In this document: positions 9,887 to 16,698 of the stretch, piece after piece
How positions within the stretch are numbered: position 1 is the first letter of the stretch
Layout: each line of letters begins with the position of its first letter
Assembly: GCF_003992675.1 (NCBI RefSeq)
Contig: NZ_RZMZ01000004.1
Coordinates: 281,294 to 345,293 of the forward strand
Reading direction: 5' to 3'
DNA: 64,000 bases
Source of the DNA: Flagellimonas marinaquae
Lineage (GTDB): Bacteria; Bacteroidota; Bacteroidia; Flavobacteriales; Flavobacteriaceae
Program-made: the position numbers and the translations under genes
Notes under the pieces: generated by a model
Databases searched by the model: none
What the model saw: the letters and a program-made list of their open reading frames with translations, nothing else
Told to the model about the DNA's origin: nothing

Positions 9887-9922
9887 AAAGGCATTGCCGT
9901 AGGGTAGTGCCTTTAATATTTT
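9887..9922 (+). terminator. Terminator between the hypothetical gene and radC
   Basis: AAAGGCA (9887-9893) pairs with TGCCTTT (9908-9914), followed by AATATTTTT. The element overlaps the region just upstream of radC, so it may also act as a leader structure of that gene. Confidence 0.65.
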
Positions 9923-9931
9923 TATATAAAT

Positions 9932-10366
9932 ATGGAATTAGCAGAGATAATGATTTCCTATAAACCTAGGAAGTCCAGCTTAGTGAGCCTTAACAATAGT
10001 CAACAAATTTATGAACTGATATTAGGGCATTGGAACAAAGATACTTTGGAACTTCAGGAAGAAATGAAAGTAATACTATTGAACCGTTCCAACCAACTCT
10101 TGGGAATCTATGATTTGTCCAAAGGTGGAATATCTGGAACGTTTGTAGATGTGAAGCTCTTGTTGAGTGTAGCATTGAAGTGTATCGCTTCGCATATCAT
10201 TGTAGTGCACAATCATCCAAGTGGCAACTTAAAGCCCAGTAAAGCGGACATCGATATTACCAATAAGTTGAAAAAAGCGACAAGGCAAGTTGATTTGCTC
10301 CTGTTGGATCATTTGATTGTTACCAAGGAGGGATATTACAGTTTTGCAGATCACGGACAACTTTAA
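9932..10366 (+). CDS. RadC/JAB-domain protein
   Basis: A 144-aa single-domain RadC-like protein. It has the JAMM metalloprotease-type motif: 'VVHNHPSGNLKPSKAD' gives HxH-(7)-S-xx-D. The N-terminal helix-hairpin-helix of chromosomal RadC is missing, so this is the short mobile-element form. Such proteins are very common on Bacteroidota conjugative elements and plasmids; their enzymatic activity and their link to DNA repair are unproven. A second, clearly homologous copy lies at 16744-17193. Confidence 0.85.
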   Translation: MELAEIMISYKPRKSSLVSLNNSQQIYELILGHWNKDTLELQEEMKVILLNRSNQLLGIYDLSKGGISGTFVDVKLLLSVALKCIASHIIVVHNHPSGNLKPSKADIDITNKLKKATRQVDLLLLDHLIVTKEGYYSFADHGQL

Positions 10367-10468
10367 AACTTTTCATTTTGTTCTTAAACGTGAACGTACT
10401 CTAAAGTTGGATATTTAGCCATACATCAACGAATGAAAAATTGTTCAGATTAGTATTAATAGCGGAAA

Positions 10469-10696
10469 CTAAAGTAGGTCAATGACCAATGCTTCCAGAG
10501 GTAAGTTCAGATTATCGGCAATTTTCTTTAGCGTATAAAGTGTCGGATTTGTCTTGCCCGCTTCCAAACGTGCCATATTGGACTTTTCAAAATCACAGGC
10601 AGCAGCAAGGTCTTGTTGAGGAATATTGCGTTCCTCTCTGAGTTGCCTTATCCGTTGCCCTATGGCTATTTGTAAATTTTTCTTGTCGAGAGTCAA
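10469..10696 (-). CDS. XRE-family transcriptional regulator
   Basis: A 75-aa helix-turn-helix protein ('NIPQQDLAAACDFEKSNMARLE', then 'NPTLYTLKKIADNLNLPLEAL'). The only upstream start in frame is TTG at 10694-10696. It is divergent from the lipoprotein gene at 10800, and the gap holds two near-identical 16-bp palindromes, so it is probably an autoregulator that also controls the divergent genes. Confidence 0.82.
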   Translation of the reverse strand: MTLDKKNLQIAIGQRIRQLREERNIPQQDLAAACDFEKSNMARLEAGKTNPTLYTLKKIADNLNLPLEALVIDLL

Positions 10697-10703
10697 CCTT
10701 GGA

Positions 10704-10767
10704 TTATCATTTATGATAAAACAAAAGTGGACTTCAACCGTTCTTAGTTGGTAATCATTAATGATAA
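10704..10767. promoter_or_regulatory. Twin palindromic operators between XRE gene and lipoprotein gene
   Basis: Two 16-bp sites, TTATCATTTATGATAA (10704-10719) and TAATCATTAATGATAA (10752-10767), differ at two positions. Both are inverted repeats with TCAT/ATGA half-sites. Their starts are 48 bp apart, in the divergent promoter region. This is the expected arrangement for binding of a dimeric XRE repressor. Confidence 0.6.
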
Positions 10768-10799
10768 TCGAAAATATTAACTAACACTAAACATAAATT

Positions 10800-11537
10800 A
10801 TGAAACATATTTTTTTAGGATTAATAGCATTATTGACATTCATGAGTTGCTCAAAGGACGAGCAAGATGAGCCCAACCTATCAGACATGGAAATGAGATT
10901 GGTTGGAGATTGGTACCCAACAACTGACTATGAAGATATATGGTATAGTTATTATCCAGATGGCACGTCCAAGTATTATAATCTTTATTTTACTGCTGAT
11001 GGTGTTTGGGAAATTGTTGATGGAAATGTATTGATTGAATTCTATCCGGATTCAGATGAAAGCTATGAGAATTGGCAGGAGAACCCGACACTCAAAAGTT
11101 ATATCGAGTTCACTGATGATTATACTCTTCAGACGGTTGATTTTTATGATAGTTCAAGTACAAGTACCAAGTATAAAGAATGTGACCCATGTCCACCAAG
11201 AGCCCAAGAATATACCATAAATTTTAGTGGCTTTGGGAGTCCAGATGAGCAATACCCCTTGGAGATCACATATTATTTTGATGACGAAAATGGAGATTTG
11301 GTCTCAGCTACAGTGAACTCCAATACCAATACGGACATCGTGGAATCCAATACTTTGATTACTTATGATAAAATTGGATTCAAATATCAAACAAGCTCGG
11401 AAAGTCAAGCTGAAATTAATATGGTAGAGGTACGTGACAAGAATGATGAAGTTATTTTTTCAAGTAGTGATTTGTCCGTTGATATTGGTCAGACTTTCAT
11501 GTTTGATATATCTGATGACAGTTATTCAATCAATTGA
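10800..11537 (+). CDS. Hypothetical lipoprotein
   Basis: A 245-aa protein with a lipoprotein signal peptide (lipobox 'LTFMSC', Cys at about residue 17, followed by SKDEQDE, an acidic tail that in Bacteroidota often accompanies surface export). The mature part is Asp/Ser/Tyr-rich and looks beta-stranded; a 'CDPC' pair lies in the middle. No family recognised; it has the general look of lipocalin-like Bacteroidota lipoproteins. It is divergent from the XRE gene and probably controlled by it. Confidence 0.6.
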   Translation: MKHIFLGLIALLTFMSCSKDEQDEPNLSDMEMRLVGDWYPTTDYEDIWYSYYPDGTSKYYNLYFTADGVWEIVDGNVLIEFYPDSDESYENWQENPTLKSYIEFTDDYTLQTVDFYDSSSTSTKYKECDPCPPRAQEYTINFSGFGSPDEQYPLEITYYFDDENGDLVSATVNSNTNTDIVESNTLITYDKIGFKYQTSSESQAEINMVEVRDKNDEVIFSSSDLSVDIGQTFMFDISDDSYSIN

Positions 11538-11597
11538 TAAATGGATGAAGTAATTATGGAAGTTTGCATATGATTATATAAATAAAAATGAAAAAAC

Positions 11598-11882
11598 ATG
11601 AAGAAGTTTTTTAATAACCTCGGAAATGGAGTTCTAATAACTATATTTGGACTAATAGTTATCATTTTCCCAATCACTGCGTTGATAACACACATCTGGA
11701 CAGTAGTTATTGCTTTCAAAGAAGGGGGATTTATTAGTGGAGCAATATCCTTTTTCTTCCCTGTCATTTCGGAAATTTATTGGATGTTCAAGATGTTTGG
11801 AGTAAATAACCTATATGCATACATCGCATTGGCCCATCTTATACTCGCACTTCCATATTCACTCTTCTCTAATCGAAGCTAG
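11598..11882 (+). CDS. Small hypothetical membrane protein
   Basis: A 94-aa protein with three probable transmembrane segments (about residues 12-34, 44-62 and 70-88) and few charged residues outside the loops. ATG start, 60 bp after the lipoprotein gene. No known family. Overall hydrophobic pattern and codon use make it a plausible real gene. Confidence 0.45.
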   Translation: MKKFFNNLGNGVLITIFGLIVIIFPITALITHIWTVVIAFKEGGFISGAISFFFPVISEIYWMFKMFGVNNLYAYIALAHLILALPYSLFSNRS

Positions 11883-11889
11883 TGTATTG

Positions 11890-12336
11890 GTGGTCAAGAT
11901 TGATAACATTGCAGAATGGTTAGCTGCCAGAACAACGGAAATAAATCGACTTGTTGAAATAACACCTTGCTTTAAATGGAGGAGATGGAACTCGGATAAA
12001 TCTATTCATGTCTTTCCATGTGTTTGCCCTCAACGAGAGAATTCATGTGCCAGTATTGAGTTGTATCATCGTGTGTGGTCTGTTGAGAGAATGCTTAATA
12101 ATGAGCAGAGCTGCATAAATGCGGTTTTAGACTATGATAAGGCAAAGAAGAGTAAAGTTACGGTAGAGCATTGGTTAAAGCGTTACAGCGCCCTATTTGG
12201 GGATGTAGTAGTGTTAGAAGAAACGTTCTCGGTTACTCAGACACAATATCCTGAGAGGACTATTGAGGTAATATTGCCCAAGGATGAGATTAAACATCTG
12301 ATATACTTCAAAGAACTTTATATTGATACAATGTAA
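11890..12336 (+). CDS. Hypothetical protein, last gene of the island
   Basis: About 148 aa if it starts at GTG 11890. An ATG at 11815 would add 25 residues but overlaps the preceding gene by 68 bp, and those residues look like its shadow. The protein has several Trp and a cluster of Cys ('TPCFKW', 'PCVCPQ', 'ENSC', 'QSC') that could bind metal. The family is not recognised. It ends about 210 bp before the tRNA-derived attachment scar. Confidence 0.45.
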   Translation: MVKIDNIAEWLAARTTEINRLVEITPCFKWRRWNSDKSIHVFPCVCPQRENSCASIELYHRVWSVERMLNNEQSCINAVLDYDKAKKSKVTVEHWLKRYSALFGDVVVLEETFSVTQTQYPERTIEVILPKDEIKHLIYFKELYIDTM

Positions 12337-12352
12337 TGATGTTCGAATTTGA

Positions 12353-12378
12353 AAACTGCAGAAACTGCAGAAACTGCA
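12353..12378 (+). repeat. Short tandem repeat AAACTGCAG x ~3
   Basis: Two full and one partial copy of the 9-mer AAACTGCAG in direct tandem, directly after the last island gene. More scattered CTGCA words follow (to about 12,455). They could be integrase arm sites near the attachment site, but that is only a guess from position. Confidence 0.5.
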
Positions 12379-12547
12379 ATATTACATATTATTGATTTGT
12401 TTGATGTTTTTGACTGCAACATTCCTGCAACAAATTGGCAGAACATTGAAAATCGATGAAATAAGAAGAAAAGCCTAAAAATTGTAAATGTTTAAAAATC
12501 AAAACAATGAAAAAGAATGTAACAGATTGATAATCAATTAGTAGGGT

Positions 12548-12589
12548 CTTCTAAGCAGACGGTCATAGGTTCGAATCCTATCGCGATCA
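12548..12589 (+). other. 3' half of tRNA-Arg(UCU): attachment-site scar of an integrated island
   Basis: The sequence matches a tRNA from the anticodon loop onward: loop CTTCTAA (anticodon TCT), 3' anticodon stem GCAGA, five-base variable loop CGGTC, T stem ATAGG/CCTAT around loop TTCGAAT, then the 3' acceptor strand CGCGATC and discriminator A. The bases upstream (AGGGT) do not pair with GCAGA and there is no D arm, so the gene is not functional. A tRNA 3' half starting in the anticodon loop is the typical duplicated core left by tyrosine-integrase insertion. Confidence 0.75.
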
Positions 12590-12604
12590 CTAGTATTCAT
12601 AAGG

Positions 12605-12640
12605 CCTCAGAGAGTTTCTCTTTCTGAGGTTTGTTTTTTT
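12605..12640 (+). terminator. Terminator downstream of the tRNA-Arg fragment
   Basis: CCTCAGA (12605-12611) pairs with TCTGAGG (12623-12629); the hairpin is extended by GAG/CTC inside and followed by TTTGTTTTTTT. This is probably the original terminator of the host tRNA gene, which indicates that host-side DNA begins here. Two direct copies of TTTGCAAACA follow at 12638 and 12649. Confidence 0.75.
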
Positions 12641-12661
12641 GCAAACAATTTGCAAACACTA

Positions 12662-12814
12662 CGTTTTTTAACAATATTTAACTCTAATTTACCTTATTTG
12701 TTAATTTTTGGATTAGTTTACATTCCCATTATAGGTTTATCCTATTTAGGACATCGCTATATTCATAAAAATCATCATTTTACTGCTTATATGACTCGAG
12801 TATTGAGTCAATAA
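12662..12814 (+). pseudogene. Possible C-terminal remnant of a membrane-associated protein
   Basis: An open frame of about 50 codons without a credible start ends at TAA 12812-12814. It reads as a hydrophobic helix ('YLLIFGLVYIPIIGLSYLG') followed by a basic, His-rich tail. It could be the remaining 3' end of a disrupted gene. Nothing else recognisable was seen in 12,590-12,927. Confidence 0.25.
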
Positions 12815-12927
12815 TTGTTATTCTATTTTCTGACCCCTTTTTTTGCTGATTGGAAATCTAAAACAGTGAGCATGTTGTCGCCAACCTCGAATCAGAGACA
12901 AACTAATATACTAGGCGAGGCTAAAGG

Positions 12928-13143
12928 TCAATTTGGAAGCTTCACATCCCCATACAATTCTTTCATGACTTCACAGGGGTCTACATCAATGGCCAATGAT
13001 ATAAGATAGAGTTCCTCCGCTCGTAGTTTCGTGGTAGGGTTGGAACTCAATTGACTTATCCTTGATTTACTGATACCTGTCCTTCTTGCCACTTCCGCTT
13101 TGTTAATGGACTTTTTGGCCAAATATAATCCTAGATCTGTCAT
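12928..13143 (-). CDS. XRE-family regulator divergent from the HEPN gene array
   Basis: A 71-aa helix-turn-helix protein from ATG 13143 (start 'MTDLGLYLAKK'; a longer frame to 13188 is less likely). The motif 'NKAEVARRTGISKSRISQLS' is a standard XRE HTH. It faces the HEPN gene across a short region with GTATAG/CTATAC palindromes and is the obvious candidate regulator, possibly antitoxin-like, of that operon. Confidence 0.8.
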   Translation of the reverse strand: MTDLGLYLAKKSINKAEVARRTGISKSRISQLSSNPTTKLRAEELYLISLAIDVDPCEVMKELYGDVKLPN

Positions 13144-13213
13144 TTTGGTGATGTAAAATTTTGATACATAAAGATAAATTTTAGGCACACCTATATAAAA
13201 TTTTATTGAATCT

Positions 13214-13262
13214 GTATAGAAAATGAGTATTTATTTTATACATTAGTATAGAATATCTATAC
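13214..13262. promoter_or_regulatory. Palindromic operator(s) between XRE gene and HEPN operon
   Basis: A perfect inverted repeat GTATAGAATATCTATAC (13246-13262) with a half-site GTATAG at 13214-13219. It lies 34 bp upstream of the HEPN gene start, in the divergent promoter region. Probably bound by the XRE protein encoded at 12928-13143. Confidence 0.5.
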
Positions 13263-13296
13263 AATTGGATTGAAATTCACCTTAAAACTTCAAAAT

Positions 13297-14487
13297 ATGA
13301 ACTCCCTAAAGCAAAAAAAGAAACAGCTCGACCCTCGGATTCAAAGGCTTTTATCAGATCTCATTAATGTAATTCCAAGTGTCGTACAGGTCTATCTGAA
13401 CAAGGGCCACGAAAAAAAGAACACCTTTAAATTCAGGTGGAACATCATCATTGACGCACCCAAAAGTGACATCAGCAACAAGTTTCTTCCCATTGTCCAA
13501 GGTCTGTTTCACGATCGTCAAGATGACTTTCATAATGTCTTTTCCCTTGTTCATGCCAAAACGGAATTGGCAAATGGCAACCTATATTTCATCAACCATT
13601 GTCGGCCCGAACATCTCATCTTTGGAGATCGGGATATTGGCTTTCCTTGGAACCATAATGAAGGTCTAACAAACGAAAAATTCCTGACAAACATGGAAGC
13701 GGACTTTCGGACATCCTTGAAAGGTAGCTTGGCATTTCAAAAAGGATTCACATACTTCATGTCGGACAACAACCTTTCCCAAGCTGCCTTTATGGCCCAT
13801 CAAGGTTTTGAACTTGGGTATAGGGCATTGGAAGGCTTTCTCTGCGGAAAAGTCAAAATATGCCATAAGATAGAGTCCCATCAAAAGTTCTTGGAAAGGA
13901 GCATACGTCGAACAAGGGGAATGTTCAAGCTTGAGGACAATACAGAAATGGAATTGTTGGAACTATTAGATAGGGCCTATTCCAGTTCAAGGTATGATAA
14001 CTCCTTTCTTATGGAACGGGATCAATTGGACATTTTGGAACAAAAACTTGAATGTTTCTTGGATGATATCAGGCAATTGTTCGACGAGGAACTTGATCTC
14101 TTAAAGACGCTTATTACAAGTGGAACAAAGACTTCCCCTAAAACCCAAAACAGAAAAGAGCCCAACTTATTGGACACGGTAAGACAATTGAGCGAGGATA
14201 ACTTTGCAATGATGAGACCTGCAAATCGGTGGACCAAAAAAGGGTATTACCTCAACCATGTATATATGCACAGTCACTTTAGCTTGTTCTGCACCTTACG
14301 GTCGACCCTTAATGTATGTATCCTGGCCTTGGATGAGCATTGTGATATGACCTTGGACATCAAAAACGTGAAAGAGGATGTAAAGACCGTATTGGAATTC
14401 TCGAAGAATCTTGTTCCCCTGGAAGAAGGCATTTATTTGGATGAAATGCGAAAGCTCATGCTTTCCGATAAAATAACCACAACTTAA
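13297..14487 (+). CDS. HEPN-like protein with a C-terminal domain shared by the next three genes
   Basis: 396 aa from ATG 13297; the frame also runs to TTG 13270, which is a weaker choice. Residues ~40-140 look like a degenerate nucleotidyltransferase-type module without the GS-x-SDxD motif. Residues ~150-270 resemble the HEPN domain of MNT-HEPN proteins: 'QAAFMAHQGFELGYRALEG', 'CHKIESHQK', 'LLELLDRAYSSSRYDNSF', with the Arg-Tyr of the last block at ~232-233. HEPN domains are often RNases or toxins. The C-terminus (~325-392) aligns with the three small proteins encoded downstream. The first gene of a tight four-gene operon. HEPN assignment is by pattern only. Confidence 0.6.
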   Translation: MNSLKQKKKQLDPRIQRLLSDLINVIPSVVQVYLNKGHEKKNTFKFRWNIIIDAPKSDISNKFLPIVQGLFHDRQDDFHNVFSLVHAKTELANGNLYFINHCRPEHLIFGDRDIGFPWNHNEGLTNEKFLTNMEADFRTSLKGSLAFQKGFTYFMSDNNLSQAAFMAHQGFELGYRALEGFLCGKVKICHKIESHQKFLERSIRRTRGMFKLEDNTEMELLELLDRAYSSSRYDNSFLMERDQLDILEQKLECFLDDIRQLFDEELDLLKTLITSGTKTSPKTQNRKEPNLLDTVRQLSEDNFAMMRPANRWTKKGYYLNHVYMHSHFSLFCTLRSTLNVCILALDEHCDMTLDIKNVKEDVKTVLEFSKNLVPLEEGIYLDEMRKLMLSDKITTT

Positions 14488-14497
14488 CAGTGCAGCC

Positions 14498-14842
14498 ATG
14501 AAAAAGAACGAAGAAGGCCAAAGCAACGATAAGGAACTATTGGACAAGGTAATCGGTTTGTTGAAACCCAGAAAACGAAGATATCATGGGAAGGATAAAC
14601 CTCAGGCCCAAGAAGTAGTGTTCAAAGTGGAAAACAATTCAGAGCTTCGTTATGTCATCTCATGCCTATTAAGGCTGTGCATGTCCACCATTGACAATGA
14701 AAACGAACTGGACTCCCCAAGACTTCTCTTTCTATCCAAGGATGATGCAGTGATCACCATACTAGAGTTGGTCATTGATATTCTCCCGGATGACCAATTG
14801 GACAGCTATGATCGAATAGAAAAGCTCCTTTTGAAGGAATAA
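14498..14842 (+). CDS. Small protein, paralogue 1 of the HEPN-associated domain
   Basis: 114 aa, starting 10 bp after the HEPN-like gene. A basic N-terminal stretch (residues ~20-45) precedes the shared domain: 'NNSELRYVISCLLRLCMSTID', a variable loop, 'ILELVIDILPDD' and 'YDRIEKLLLKE'. The same spacing of Leu-rich helix, Asp-containing turn, L-P turn and final helix occurs in the C-terminus of the HEPN-like protein and in the next two genes. I know no named family for it. It is probably a cytoplasmic partner subunit or a stand-alone copy of the domain. Confidence 0.6.
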   Translation: MKKNEEGQSNDKELLDKVIGLLKPRKRRYHGKDKPQAQEVVFKVENNSELRYVISCLLRLCMSTIDNENELDSPRLLFLSKDDAVITILELVIDILPDDQLDSYDRIEKLLLKE

Positions 14843-14844
14843 GC

Positions 14845-15219
14845 ATGATTGTCAACCCAAATACGTCAACAATGAAACAGAAAAAGAAGCAACTCAAAAC
14901 CTTAAAGGAAATCCAAGACCTTAGAAAAAATCTAATCGGGCTGTTGGGTAACCAAAATTCCGTTGATCCCAAAGGAAACCATGTGTGCTTCGAGGTCAGG
15001 GACAACGACCACCTTTTGATGCAGATTAGAAGCCTATTGCAGCTCTGTGTATTCGCCCTTGATGGTGATGGGATGATGTTGGCCACTAAAAACCAAAATG
15101 CATCAAAGGAGGACAGTATTAACCAAGTATTGGAACTGGTGCTGAGCATCCTTCCTGATAGCCAAATGTACTACTTGGACAAACTGGATGAAATGCTATC
15201 GAAACTTGAAAACGGATAA
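14845..15219 (+). CDS. Small protein, paralogue 2 of the HEPN-associated domain
   Basis: 124 aa, 2 bp after the previous gene. An internal Met at residue 10 begins 'MKQKKKQL', which matches the start of the HEPN-like protein ('LKQKKKQL'), so the two share both ends. The shared domain reads 'DNDHLLMQIRSLLQLCVFALD', then 'VLELVLSILPDS' and 'LDKLDEMLSKL'. It is the closest of the three to the HEPN-like C-terminus by eye. No known family. Confidence 0.6.
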   Translation: MIVNPNTSTMKQKKKQLKTLKEIQDLRKNLIGLLGNQNSVDPKGNHVCFEVRDNDHLLMQIRSLLQLCVFALDGDGMMLATKNQNASKEDSINQVLELVLSILPDSQMYYLDKLDEMLSKLENG

Positions 15220-15249
15220 TCATATATAACAATTCAAATACATCGTATC

Positions 15250-15597
15250 ATGAACCCGAACGAAGAAAAGCTCCTAAAGAATTTGAGGCTCCATTCCAAT
15301 GACCATTCCCCTACTTTGGTCCCACATCCCTGGTTCAAGGAAAAGTTCCAACCCACCTTCTTTTACCTTGACGGTCATGCCGATCTATTATTGACCGTTC
15401 GCGCACTGTTATACCTTTCCATGAGGGCAATAAATCCCAATCTTGGTTCGGACGATCTAATGGACAGGAACGAAGAGGAATTCATCCATCAAGCAATTAC
15501 CATTGCTAACCGCCTGATGCCGCTCGGGGAAGAGGCATTGATGGACCAATTGAACCTATTTTATCGGGAGGAAAAGAAAGCTAATAAAGAGGAATGA
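15250..15597 (+). CDS. Small protein, paralogue 3 of the HEPN-associated domain
   Basis: 115 aa, 30 bp after the previous gene. The shared domain is more diverged: 'GHADLLLTVRALLYLSMRAIN', then 'AITIANRLMPLGEEALMDQLN'. It ends the operon. No terminator is evident; instead a 131-bp tandem repeat begins about 50 bp downstream. Function unknown. Confidence 0.55.
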   Translation: MNPNEEKLLKNLRLHSNDHSPTLVPHPWFKEKFQPTFFYLDGHADLLLTVRALLYLSMRAINPNLGSDDLMDRNEEEFIHQAITIANRLMPLGEEALMDQLNLFYREEKKANKEE

Positions 15598-15647
15598 TTT
15601 AGAAATGACAAAAGTATTTTCGCCCTAAATAAGCAACTGATTTTTGA

Positions 15648-15968
15648 TTTTTACGCTAAAAATTCCTTAATTTCATTGGGCTGAACGTATTTTTCTGTTA
15701 AAAATGGTATCAATATAGAAAGTTCAGTCAGTCAAAGAATAGATTCACAATAATATTTGTTAAAGCCTTAGACAATCATTTTTTCATCAAAAATTCCTTG
15801 ATTTTATTGGGCTGAGAGCATTTTTTCATCAAAAATGAAAATCAATCTACAAAATTAATCATTCAAATAATTGTCTACTTTTTCACTTCAACTAGACTTC
15901 AAAAAATCGTTTTTTAGTCAAAAATCTATTGATTTTACTGAGCTGGAAGCCTTTTTTAGTCAAAAATG
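15648..15968. repeat. Degenerate 131-bp tandem repeat, three units
   Basis: Three 59-bp conserved cores start at 15648, 15779 and 15910, exactly 131 bp apart. Each core has the form T-run, four bases, AAAAAT, then a middle like 'CTTGATTTTATTGGGCTGA', then T-run, four bases, AAAAATG. In units 2 and 3 the four-base insert is the same at both ends of the unit (CATC/CATC and AGTC/AGTC) but differs between units. The 72-bp spacers also show weak similarity. The region is AT-rich and gene-free. It could be an iteron-like or transfer-origin element, or a decayed duplication. Confidence 0.7.
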
Positions 15969-16039
15969 ATGTAAACAACAATAACCAATATTTTTAAAAA
16001 ATACCCTAAAACTGGGCTTTTCCGAAGGAAAATGATTCA

Positions 16040-16103
16040 ATAGCATCGCGCCAGCGTGCTATCCTCTTGCTTCACATTTTCGTCCCGCAAGCAGGACAAA
16101 ATG
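16040..16103. repeat. Two-hairpin module, copy 1
   Basis: Hairpin A: ATAGCA-T-CGC-GCCA-GCG-TGCTAT (16040-16062). Then the linker CCTCTTGCTTCA. Then hairpin B: CATTTT-C-GTCC / GGAC-A-AAATG (16075-16103). The same layout with the same CCTCTTGCT linker recurs at 16366-16419. Confidence 0.55.
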
Positions 16104-16227
16104 AAAGCCTTGATTTCAGGATAAACTTTTCCATTGATTTTTTTTGTTTCAGTGGTTTTTGGAGTAGTGTACCATTTTGTGAATATGAGCTCTAATTTTT
16201 AGTAGGACTTAACCTAGCGAATTTTGA

Positions 16228-16283
16228 GATTTGCCGCAAATCCGTGCCTGTTTATAGGGGTTTCGGGGGCATTTGCCGCAAAT
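16228..16283. promoter_or_regulatory. Two TTTGCCGCAAA palindromes
   Basis: GATTTGCCGCAAATC (16228-16242) and ATTTGCCGCAAAT (16271-16283) share an inverted repeat with half-site ATTTGC, 43 bp apart. They lie between the two copies of the two-hairpin module. Possibly binding sites of an element-encoded regulator or replication/transfer protein. The short frame reading through them is not credible as a gene. Confidence 0.4.
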
Positions 16284-16321
16284 CGGGGCCTCCAAAGCCT
16301 TTGCTTAAAGACCTTTTTGAT

Positions 16322-16350
16322 AATAAACAGCTGTAAAACAGCGGTTTATT
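16322..16350. other. Strong inverted repeat
   Basis: AATAAAC-A-GCTGT (16322-16334) pairs with ACAGC-G-GTTTATT (16338-16350) with one mismatch and a three-base loop. No gene ends next to it and no T tract of terminator type follows on the plus strand, so it is recorded as a structured element in gene-free DNA. Confidence 0.45.
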
Positions 16351-16365
16351 TAAAAATCAATGCAT

Positions 16366-16419
16366 GCAACACCGGCTGGCCGTGTTGCCCTCTTGCTATT
16401 CTTTTCTGTGCGCAGCACA
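16366..16419. repeat. Two-hairpin module, copy 2
   Basis: Hairpin A: GCAACAC / GTGTTGC (16366-16388) with a short inner GG/CC. Linker CCTCTTGCTATTC. Hairpin B: TGTGC-GCA-GCACA (16407-16419), then AAATTCAT. Stem sequences differ from copy 1 while architecture and linker are kept, which suggests a conserved structure. In the wider gene-free stretch 15,598-16,743 no protein gene was recognised. Confidence 0.5.
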
Positions 16420-16673
16420 AAATTCATCGCCCATTCAAGGTATTGCGCATGGGCTGTTGAACGAAAAAGGGATAAAATTTTAAGAAGGTGAAAGACGTGG
16501 AATTATGGAGTTTGCAGTAAATGGTGGAATGGGGTGGATTTTCATTAAAATGGAAGGGATGGTTTAGGTAGGTATACCGTCTCACCGAAGCATCATCACC
16601 ATTGGAAAAACCGATAAAAAAAATGCTAAAAAATGATTTGCATTTAAACGCCAAGGGCCTTAATTCAAGGACC

Positions 16674-16698
16674 CAAAAAAACCATCCCGATGGGATGG
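16674..16698 (-). terminator. Terminator of the minus-strand radC gene
   Basis: On the minus strand CCATCCC-ATC-GGGATGG (16682-16698) is followed by a run of T (complement of the A-run 16674-16681). It lies about 46 bp after the radC stop codon. Confidence 0.8.

Noticed and set aside
12337..12600. Functional tRNA-Arg gene
   Set aside because: Only the 3' half is present; the 5' anticodon stem does not pair and there is no D arm or 5' acceptor strand.
12815..13009. 64-codon plus-strand frame
   Set aside because: It is partly antisense to the XRE gene and has no recognisable features.
16224..16460. 78-codon plus-strand frame
   Set aside because: It runs through the TTTGCCGCAAA palindromes and several hairpins, and has no protein-like composition; the DNA structure explains the sequence better.
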